Below are positions 1 to 64,000 of a stretch of DNA of 64,000 bases, piece by piece. Both the position numbers and the translations under genes were made by a program. The notes under the pieces are model-generated. The model did no database searches, was not told the DNA's origin, and was given only the letters and a program-made list of their open reading frames with translations. The stretch is from Chionoecetes opilio (Eukaryota; Arthropoda; Malacostraca; Decapoda; Majidae), in NCBI GenBank assembly GCA_016584305.1, contig JACEEZ010006466.1, positions 442,501-506,500 on the forward strand, read 5' to 3'. Position 1 is the stretch's first letter, and each line of letters opens with the position of its first letter.

Positions 1-258
1 GGTGGAAAGCTGTGAGGATGCGAGGGAGGCTTCAGCTAGCTGGAAGGGAAATACTGGTTCACAAATAGGGTGGTAAATGATTGGAATATAATCAGTCGTC
101 AGGTAGTTAGTGCGGAGTCATTAGGGAGCTTTAAAAGGAGGCTAGATAATTTCATGGATGGGAATGCAAGGTGGATGTAGGTAGTATTACGTAACAGAAA
201 CTACCTCGTGTAGGTCTCGCGGCTTCTTGTAGCTTCCTTATTTTCTTATGTTCTTATG
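1..258 (+). mobile_element. 3' end of a CR1/L2-like non-LTR retrotransposon (partial)
   Basis: Positions 49-180 translate to the C-terminal end of a LINE reverse-transcriptase ORF: KYWFTNRVVNDWN, then a SLGSFKRRLDNFMDG block and a stop at 178-180. The RVVNDWN...SFKRRLD pattern is typical of CR1/L2/Jockey-like elements. The 3' UTR ends at about 258 in tandem 8-mers TTCTTATG, like the octamer tail of CR1. The element is cut by the left edge of the window. A second, opposite copy lies at 28442-28640. Confidence 0.75.
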
Positions 259-1226
259 TAGGAGGCACTGCTATGAGGCTCCGTAGGCGTCAAGGTGCGA
301 ATGAAGGCGGGCGCTAGAAGGGCTTTGTGTCTCCTCAAATGATGGCACAACAAATTTACTCCATTCACACATGACTTCCTTGTGTTTGACATCCCCACAG
401 GTGCCTATCGCTTCATGTGTACTTCTTCTTCATTACGACCAAGGCCATAACAGCATATTGATATAGGGACGACATTTATGAGGTTTACTGGAGGCTTCCA
501 TGTTTTAAAAGACTGAATTTGAGTAGCTGTGCTGTGTGGGTGTCGGAGTAGGACGGTGGTGGTGGTGAGGGAGGAGTGAGAAGTGAGAGTAGGCGTGGGC
601 TGCGTGTGGTCGTGGGTGTGGGCGTGAAGGCGTGTAGGTCGTTGTAGTGTGGGAGAGACCGTGGCATCCTGGTGACATTGGGAATGACCGTGTAGGGGCG
701 TCAGGCAAGGAGCTATGTGCACCTGTGACACTCTTTGCTTTTCCCATGCACCGTCAGCGTCCTCTCCTACGTGAAGGCTTCTTGGGATCGTGAGGGGGGC
801 AGGGGGTGAGGGAGCGTGCAGGCCGGGTGTACTGCTGCAGGACGGTGCTGGAGTAAAGGGAGAGTTTCCGAGTTGTAATTACTTTATTCTCGAAATATAC
901 TAATAGGAAAATAAAAATTAGCATTGGTCAGATATCAAGTCGTTCACTTGATATCTTGTGGCTGACATTTCATGAGGAAAGAAACAGACAAAGAAAATCA
1001 TAAATATATTACTCGTTGGTTACCTGGCGCTTGGCAAGTAGGCGGGGGGAGGAGGCAAGGGGGGGCTGCAGGTGAACTAGAGGACACATGGCAAGCTTTT
1101 AACTCTTAATGAATTAGGAATTATGACAATAATTGAAAGTACATGGAGAGTAGTGGTAACCAGCTTCAGTAGTGTTTTTACTGCCACGAATATGTTGGTT
1201 CAAGGTGTTGTAGAGGTTATAGTGAA
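259..1226. other. Upstream flank, no gene recognised
   Basis: No ORF with family resemblance and no splice-framed exon was found. The segment holds a G-rich stretch near 780-830, an AT-rich stretch at 870-1010 and a short hairpin at 931-955 (gatatcaagt / acttgatatc around a 5-nt loop). It is the flank between the LINE fragment and the shot leader exon. Confidence 0.5.
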
Positions 1227-1462
1227 TTGAATATATGGAGACGAGATAGAATGAGTGGAGGCGGTGGCGGCGGGCGGCGGTGTTGGGCGGAGGGCGGAGG
1301 CAGGTCTTCAGTGTGGCTGCCGCGGCCCCATCACGAGCACCACTCTGCGCCGCGCTCCCCTCCGTGCCAAACCTCTCCACCTCCTTCCTTCCTCTCCAGT
1401 GTCAATAGTGTTGTGATGCTGTGTTAGTGATCTGCCTCAGTGAGCGTAACACAAGTGGTAAC
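1227..1462 (+). promoter_or_regulatory. Probable 5' UTR / promoter-proximal region of exon 1
   Basis: A GC-rich tract immediately precedes the leader exon, unlike the AT-rich flanks. It contains TCAGTG at 1308, close to the arthropod initiator. A pyrimidine run ending in CAG at 1400 could instead be a splice acceptor for an upstream non-coding exon. No TATA box is seen at the right distance. The placement is inference only. Confidence 0.3.
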
Positions 1463-56415
<54,953 letters not shown>

Positions 56416-57838
56416 GTGAGTACCCCAAAAGCTTCATGTTTCTTTCTCGCGGCTTTCGTATCTTACTTTAGGAAAATTGTAGCCATCTATGTAGGGCGAC
56501 GAGGCGAGGGTGCAGGGTGAGGATAGACTTCAGGAAGGTGAGGGAAGAGCTGTTGCATACTATTTCAAAGACGAAAAATATGCCTGATTTTAAAACCTGA
56601 GCACATGAAGGGGTGCTATTTCACTTTCATGCTTCTTCCTAGTACTTAACTGTGTTACATGACGGGAGATTTGGTGGCACAATAATTAGTAAACACAGGA
56701 GGTCGGTCATTATAAGTATTCGGTAAAAAGAGTATAATAGCCGAGAGATCCTTCCGCTTCCTGCTTGAGAGAAAAGCTTGTCCACAAAACCGCGGCTTAA
56801 GGAACCAGAAGTTATTGTCGTCAGGTCAAGCGTTTTGTTGCCTTGACCTTGACTCTACGTGCATAACAGAGTGCGGCGCGGATTACTCCACTTGAGTGTC
56901 ATGAGTCAGCCAGAAACACAACATATTCGTTTGTTCAGGAAAGTCGTGGTTTCTCGGTTTCACAACAAGGGATGGTGATACAGTGTGTACAAATGTCCGG
57001 ATAAATAGAGGCATAACATTCCCTATAGTGGCATATATGTATAAACGCTAGGATTGTTATTGGATTTTCGTTTGCGTGCCGAAAGACAATTTTTGTTTCT
57101 TACGCCTTTATGATACTTTATGATATGATATGATACGCCTACTTTACTTGCTTCTGTCTGTCCTTAGCGGATTACAAAATCATACTTTCCCCCCCTTAAA
57201 TTTTCACATTCTAAGACTGTCTTGAAGATTATTTAGTAATGGATATGAGGATTCATCACTTATTTTGTCTGTTACTTCTATTCGACGTTCACTAGCAAAA
57301 ATATACGATACATTTTTTTATCTTTCTCTGTCTCTCCGAACAGATTCTTATTCTTTCCTATTCATTTGTTCCCGTCGCCATGCGTGTTGCAAGCATTTAT
57401 ATTTCATGGTCATCACTTTGTTCCCACGACACGACCGCTTATCGGTCGGTGTTTATGTTCATCAGTGTTTTATCTGATTCTATTATGAAACTTTTATACT
57501 GTTGCTTACAGAGTCAAACATTATTGTGGTGATAGCCTTGTTTGTGGTGATAGCGCTGCCACCGAAACAGTGTGTTGAGGCGAGGCTTTGGTGGCGTGGC
57601 GTGGTAGTCTTGTGGGTAGTCATGGTCGGATGGCGGAAGTTTTGACCAAGGCAGGGTATTAAATTTTGTCATGATGGCGGCGCGTCAGCTTTGTGGCGGT
57701 GAGTGACATGCCCTTGTAGGGAAGGTGATGAGGAGCTGACGTTACGGGAAGGTTTTTTTGTGCAAGATGATGTGTGGCTGTTGTTGCTGCCGCTGCGTAT
57801 ATTGTGTTGATAGTGCTGACCAATGTTGTGCTGGCTGA

Positions 57839-58163
<325 letters not shown>

Positions 58164-58165
<2 letters not shown>

Positions 58166-60791
58166 GCCGTAGTTTTCCGATATAGTTAAGGATATGAGGT
58201 CACATTCAGGTGTGAGATAAGAAGCCGTGATACAAGAAAACTGTTGCCAGCCTTGTGCATTGTACTGTAGGAGGCAGGAGCGTCCTCATCCCCCCCATTG
58301 TTGTTTATATCCCCCTTAAAGAGTGTGTGTTGGTTGTACTCGCCCGTCTCAAGTCTTAATGCCTTTAAGTATCCGTTATCAGGCTTTCCATTAGGTGTTA
58401 TCTCCATCCCTACGCCGGGGTGTTAATCAAGCTTAACAACATTTCATATCGACCTATTATCAGCACAAGTCACATCGTTGTACTTTGATATGTGGAAAAA
58501 TTATACTATTCATGTATTTGCTTACGCTCCGTATTAGGTCTACCAGGTGATAAACCCAACCCTGTCCTCATGCTTCTGACTAGTTTTTGTTGATCATTTG
58601 GATAGTTCTTGAAGGTAACTCGCCTTGACAAGAGTAGAAGCGTGAATGTGTCAGCATAATAGAAGTGTTCTTAGCGAGTGAGGGGCGGGGGCGGCGTCGC
58701 TGTGTTTGGTTGTGAGGGGCTGTAGCGCCGTCACGATGGGCGCGGCCAGCTGTAGGCAGGCCGTGTGGGACGTCCAGCCCACGTGTTTTCTAGTTAAGGC
58801 GGAAGCTCTCCACGTAGTATTTTGTATCTTTCCTCTGTTCCTTCTCATCTTCGCTCAACACTTTCTCCTTCGTCCTTTCAATCCTCCCTCCATCCTTCCC
58901 CTCCTCTCCATTTGCACATCCTGCCTGATTATTGATTTTGGTTCAGTCGGCGCCTCCTTTTGCCTTCCAGTCGAAAATGTAGATTTCTCCTGCGACCTTG
59001 AATTGATGAGGTGTGGGGGTTCAAGGCTAGACAAGTAGAATTTCAGTATACGTGGGCGTGGTGCGTGCGTAAGATACACTGAACGAGATGCCGATAGTTG
59101 TCTGTTGCTTTCCCCTCCCTGGTCCATGCTGCGAACCGAGAACTCAAACTGATGTAGCTTATTAATTAACATGGTGGCTACGAGACTGCTTACCTGTGGA
59201 CGCAAGGCACATACTGTAGAGTTCGTTTAGCAGATGTTGCCGGGCCTTGCGTGTGGCGGCATCTCGCACCGTTGGCATCTGGTACCTCCATCAGCGCCAG
59301 GCACCACTATACCAGCGGTCCAGCCAGCCAGTCAGTGTTGTTGAAACCCTCGGTGTGGTTGGGTGTAGTGTGCTGCGGTACAGACTGTGGTTCCCGTCCC
59401 TGATAACCCAGCTCCCCTGGCTACCCATCCCGTCTTGACAACTATGCTGTTGCATTCGGAAGTGAAAGTGATGCATTTCTTTTAAGTGTTCTTGTGATGA
59501 GAAAAATTCCTGATGAAGTGCACCAGATCGAATTATTGAAGTGCAACGTTTCAAGCTCCATACAATATAATTTGTAGTTTGCTGCGATCGAAAGCACCAG
59601 TGCCATGATTATAAAATCTGAGATGCTTTTATGCTGCCAGTATATGTGGTGATTTGTGTTACGAGAGTTGGGATGAGGCAGTTCGTCCCACCTGAGTGCA
59701 TCACGCGATCTTAAAGTGATCGTGTTAGAGTAAGACAGTGCCAGCTGTGTGGCGGGGCTGGGACGCTGCAGCCAAATGTCACCTTAAAGAAGGTGTTTTT
59801 ATAGGCTGGTGAGGAGCAACACTGAGTGGCCGGCCGGTGGTGGTCTGTCACCTGCACCATTATTCCCCTGGGCGCCGGAGATGAGATGATGGTGCACATT
59901 CAACATCCTTACCCTACTGGCCTGAAATATGTGGATTGTGGGGCAAGAATCTCATGCTTCTGAAGTGAAAGTTGTGTGATGTTTTGCTAAATGAAGTTGT
60001 TGGGCCGGTGCCTCGGTTGATTAAGTGCCAGAAAGGAGGACAGAGTGCCAAGCTGCAGCGGGAGGCACGTGACGCTCCCGGTGTATGATGCTGCACTGCC
60101 CACGCGACTTGGCGCTGGTTGGCCCTTGTTGCTGTCCTTAGCATTCAGGACCTGGCATCATTTTGGCACTCAGCATTTCTACGGGTCTATACATGAAGAC
60201 AGTTTGTGTGTCACTGCTAAGGTTGTGGAGGGGGCGAGGGTGCACAGTTGGCCAGACTCGCAGTGGTGCCACGATCAAGGGAAGAGTAGGGTGTCATGTC
60301 AGGTCCCGGAAGGTAGCCAGTCGCACCGCCTCCCTGATACTTTCACTGCCGCCCTTGAATGCTACTTCAGAAATGCTTAGTATTTCTTGACTGACAACAA
60401 TTTCACAACAAGATATCAAAAACCATTGTACAAATATACGCACGATTGTTGAAGGATTCTGTCCCGAGGTGAACACGAAGTTACATGCACGTGGAGGAAA
60501 AATGTCTTAGAAAAGTTAACATTTAGTGACGGAGTGAAGACGCCGCAGTGATATCAGGTGCATGTAAGCCTGCCACCCCGCAACCCTTTAGCCGCGTGAT
60601 ATACTTGACGTTCCCTGTAGCGATAACAGATTACCATGATGGGCGGCGGGGCGTGAGGGAGGCGGGTGGGGCAAGCCATTACCTGCAACACCAAGAAGGA
60701 ACAGAGTGTGATAGGGAAGTAAGGTGATAAGCGTGTCGCGTATCACCCCGCCAGGATAACGCCCAGTCCCATCACGATAACCATCACAGCC
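58164..60791. other. Unique intronic sequence, no gene recognised
   Basis: Base composition is balanced and not repetitive. Several short open frames exist but none has a recognisable domain or paired splice sites. It could include a promoter or 5' UTR for the candidate exon at 60792. Confidence 0.4.
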
Positions 60792-60813
60792 ATGGCAGAT
60801 AACAGCCCGCCTG
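60792..60813 (+). CDS. Candidate short first exon (MADNSPP)
   Basis: ATG in good context (AGCCATGG) opens MADNSPP and meets a GTAAGT donor after 22 nt, leaving one base. The preceding rod exon leaves two bases, so this start would not fit an exon immediately downstream of it. It could serve a later exon or another gene, or be chance. Confidence 0.2.
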
Positions 60814-62464
60814 GTAAGTGTACTTCAGGAATCACTTTCTATCACAATCACAGGAGTCTTATCACCTTCGTAATGCAATGTGTACTATTTATGTAAACGT
60901 GGTACATGTACAGATTATAAAGCGTTGTTGTTGCAGTGCATGTGATGGTGGCACTTGTCAATGAAAATTATTATCGCATATGTTTTGTTTGAGCCAAGTC
61001 AGCCAGAAACCCGTTCGCCCACCCGATTGGCAACACTGTCCGTCACCCGAGGATTTATGGACCACGACGTGACACACACATCATAAGCGTGAGGCGACGA
61101 CGAGTTGTCCTCCCGAACCGTGACCCTTTTGACCTCGTGATGACATTTAAGTTTGCCGGAATGTGGCATCGTGTGGCCAAGACTCACTCGTGTTCGTGGC
61201 TTTTGCAAAAACTTAACGTCGTGTTTGTAGGTGTCATGCGAAGTTCATATAATTGGTGCAGCGTAAACCTTTATATCATCATCAAGAGCCTTTGCACCTA
61301 ATCTATGTTGTTCTTGTTTATCTTTCATTGTCTTCTTCGTTTCCTCCTCTTCTTTGTCGTGTGTCCTTATCTCAATCACTTACTCTTTTTCCTCTTGCTA
61401 TCCTTCCTTCGTCAATCTCTTTTTCTTTGTTTACCTCTACACCCTCCTCCTACCCTCCTTCATCATATAATTACCCACTGTCCTATAATGAAGAAGGTGA
61501 TTATACTCTTGCGTAATAACGATATGCGTTGAGGGATCGCTTGACATGTGGGTCATCTTGTGAAAGGCACCATGAAGGACTTGGCCCCCAGCCTCCTGTT
61601 GTACTCCTGATCACGTATCAGTATCCAACATCATTAGAGAATAATGAAGCACAGGATGGGGAGGACAAAAAAGAAATGATATGATGAAAGCATTAACGTT
61701 TTTGTGTCGTCTATCTCTTCCTCCGAGATTGGATTTTTTGTGTGTTTGTTATTTTTAAGCTTGATAGTCAGCATCATAGTTTTTGCCTCAGATAAAAGTG
61801 GTCGAGTGAGAACAGAATATTTCCCTGTAATGTTGTTTGTTTGTTGTGTCTCCAAATGACTACTGTGGTTGGATAGGCCGACAAAAACTAATGAGATTTA
61901 ATATTTATGAGCAAAGAAAACTCGTCCAGAAGACCTCGTTCAAAATTCGAGAAAAGATATTAAGAACAACCTCACGTATTGAATGAGGATTAAAAGCATC
62001 TGAATTATAACCCAAGTCAGCTTTAAATACTCGGTGTGTTCTTAAAGCTATCATTGTTTACCACCAAAGGTCATATAGATAGGGGCGTAAATTCCCTCTT
62101 TAATGCACCCTTGGTCACCCCGTAGTCTATTCTCGGCCTAAGTACGCGTTTGCTACATGTATAAAATTTGTATCGATGCACAAAGGCTGCGTGCATGTGT
62201 GTATATATACGTCGCAAAGATACCATGACAAGGGGTCCTCTCCATAACCGTGACACGTACATGCAGATTACCCCAAGGCTTCCCAGGCCATGCACACACT
62301 GGCTATAAGAAAATATACAAGAACGGAGGCGCTGAACGGGGAATTAGTGGAGGCAGATTAATGGCCTCAGTACCCACACGTGTAATTCTGGCAGGATGGG
62401 GAAAGAGGGTGTTGCTGCCGCCCCCTTCAGATGAATCTCCTGATGGGGGGACGTTATTAAACCT

Positions 62465-62502
<38 letters not shown>

Positions 62503-62651
62503 TTCATTTGTCTCAGGTCGCAAGGGTCAGATGAACTCATTAATTTGAAGTCAGTCATGGTTACCAAACAAGCTTTTCATGAATTGTTTACAGGAAGCAT
62601 GTCGAGTGATGTAATCTAAGGGCACAGTGTGTTGTAGAGGAGAATGCTTAC

Positions 62652-62652
<1 letters not shown>

Positions 62653-62705
<53 letters not shown>

Positions 62706-62741
62706 CCCTTATCTCTCTCCCCCCCCCCTTCTCTCTCTCTC
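62653..62741. repeat. (TC)n tract preceding the SINE
   Basis: A CT array with C-run interruptions abuts the SINE head. Confidence 0.95.
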
Positions 62742-62742
62742 A

Positions 62743-62922
62743 GCCCGTCAGGGTGGCAAGGTTGGTAGAGACGTGAGTTCGCAATGTGCAGCGTCCCTGT
62801 GCATTCGGTCAGCGGTTCGAGTCCGCCTAGTTCGTGCTGACGTGGTGGCGCTTTGTATAGTCAATAACCTTGTAGTTGGTACTTGCAAAGTGTCTAGATA
62901 GGATGAAACTCTTATCTTATCT

Positions 62923-62925
<3 letters not shown>
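62743..62925 (+). mobile_element. tRNA-derived SINE, second copy
   Basis: It begins GCCCGTCAGGGTGGCAAGG and carries an A-box-like TGGCAAGGTTGG (62754-62765) and a perfect B box GGTTCGAGTCC (62814-62824). It ends in TCTTATCTTATC, matching the copy at 6554-6734. It sits within a (TC)n array, so the target duplication cannot be resolved. Confidence 0.82.
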
Positions 62926-62960
<35 letters not shown>

Positions 62961-62973
62961 CTCTCTTCTCTCT

Positions 62974-63045
<72 letters not shown>

Positions 63046-63132
63046 CCCCTTCTCTCTCTCCCCTCCCCCTTCTCTCTCTCTCCCCCCTCTCTCTCTCTCT
63101 CCTCTCTCCTCTCTCTCTCTCTCTCTCCTCTC

Positions 63133-63178
<46 letters not shown>

Positions 63179-63180
63179 CT
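62926..63180. repeat. (TC)n tract following the SINE
   Basis: A CT array with many C-run interruptions. Together with the upstream tract it looks like one array split by the SINE. Confidence 0.95.
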
Positions 63181-63521
63181 TGTATGCTAGCCAGAATGCC
63201 TGTCACTGTCTGTTTATCTTGTGATGTAGTTGTCTCACATTTTAGCCGATCGCCAGCTGGCTAACGCGTGCATACATAAAGGCTTTACTGTTGATAGGCA
63301 AGGAAGATTCTTTAGTTTGTAAGTTTCGTTTGTAATCATGCGAGAAAGATTTTTTTTTTAGATACGTTAAGAAAATGAAAAAGAAAAGCGTTTCTCATCT
63401 CTTATTGCTACTTAGAATTTATCAAAGGGTTTTTTACATGATTGAAAAGGCATGTAGGTGCGTGGAAAGTTATGTCTATGTAATATTGTACCCTTGCTTA
63501 TAATGATTTTTAGAATTTGTT

Positions 63522-63826
63522 ACCTCCGCCAACGAAGTTGGAGGGGTTCTGTTTTCACCCCGATCTGTCTGTCTGTCTGTCTGTTTGTTAGTGTACATGA
63601 TTTCTCGAAAAGTTACGAATAGATTTGGACCAAACTTGGCATACCAAGTCTATTTGGTATACGGAAGAACTGATTTAATTTTGGATGAAATCTATTGACA
63701 ACTTTTTTACTTTTTTTTTTTACTTTTTTTTTATGAAATTGAATCACAACTGTTGCCATGGTTACAAATTGATGAAATATTTGGGCGGAGGTATGCGCTC
63801 TACTGAGTGCCCCCCCCCCCCTAGTT
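63522..63826. mobile_element. Interspersed repeat with ACCTCCGCCAA / TTGGGCGGAGGT ends
   Basis: It starts ACCTCCGCCAACGAAGTTGG, passes through (TGTC)n and a 'ttggaccaaacttggcata' segment, and ends TTGGGCGGAGGTATGCGCTC then CTAGTT. The ends are inverted. I recall similar sequences from many aquatic invertebrate genomes; no ORF is present. Confidence 0.65.
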
Positions 63827-63955
63827 GTTAATGTTCTTGTTTTAATGTTGTTTAGTAATGAGAAAAGCGCTTCTTATCTCTTATTGCTACTTTAAATGTA
63901 TCAAAGGGCTTTTTACGTGATTAAAAAGATACGTACGGGGGTGGAAAGTTGTGTA

Positions 63956-64000
63956 CAGTAAACCCTCTCTAATTCGAACTAATTAGGGGGAGACCTGGGT
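63956..64000. mobile_element. Left end of a second pogo/Tigger-like element (cut by window)
   Basis: TA followed by CAGTAAACCCTCTCTAATTC is identical to the left end at 34399. Only 45 bp is in view. Confidence 0.75.

Noticed and set aside
1114..1380. Minus-strand 88-codon ORF over the GC-rich leader region
   Set aside because: No similarity; it overlaps the likely 5' UTR of the leader exon.
1421..1462. Upstream extension of the leader exon from GTG at 1421
   Set aside because: It is not an ATG; the stop at 1406 and the good ATG at 1463 make 1463 the start.
62743..62830. A tRNA gene, suggested by a perfect B box
   Set aside because: The A-to-B spacing and lack of a foldable cloverleaf, plus a second copy with target duplication, indicate a SINE head.

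Overview
The window is a piece of a large arthropod nuclear gene on the + strand. It has long introns (up to about 14 kb), GT-AG exons in consistent phase, many long (TC)n/(GA)n and (TG)n arrays, and several DNA-transposon and SINE families. The microsatellite load, fold-back repeats and protein similarity point to a decapod crustacean, possibly a crab. The organism is an inference; no species marker is present.

The only protein-coding gene I can support is a spectraplakin, the orthologue of Drosophila short stop (shot) and vertebrate MACF1/dystonin. Chaining 26 exons from 1463 to 56415 gives about 5,263 residues, with every junction phase-compatible apart from two apparent single-base deletions. 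In order they encode: a Ser/Thr-rich leader (1463-1858); the CH2 half of the actin-binding domain (16171-23730); the plakin domain of spectrin repeats with an embedded SH3 (24158-33784); a linker exon (43055-43158); a 10.55-kb exon of plakin repeats (43350-53901); and the start of the spectrin-repeat rod (54969-56415). The gene continues past the right edge. The rest of the rod, the EF hands and the GAS2 microtubule-binding domain are not in view, and I found no CH1 exon.

The gene appears to have several alternative starts. The leader exon splices in phase 0 straight to CH2, giving a CH1-less isoform. Two more open exons with good donors lie in introns: 28929-29217 inside the plakin domain and 41497-42435 before the plakin-repeat exon. 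Both are in phase with the next constitutive exon. A 99-nt open cassette (18828-18926) would add 33 residues inside CH2. Together these would let one locus make proteins with different actin binding and plakin content.

The introns hold the mobile elements: CR1/L2-like LINE 3' ends (1-258 and 28442-28640), a tRNA-derived SINE (two copies, one with a 12-bp target duplication), a TTAA-flanked piggyBac-like MITE (three copies), a hAT-like non-autonomous element (29533-30812) whose core is a GACCAA minisatellite, and a pogo/Tigger-like TA-flanked element (34399-37612) that contains a 1.46-kb inverted repeat and a 387-bp perfect-geometry hairpin. A second pogo-like end is cut by the right edge. No bacterial features, CRISPR arrays, rRNA genes or convincing tRNA genes were seen.
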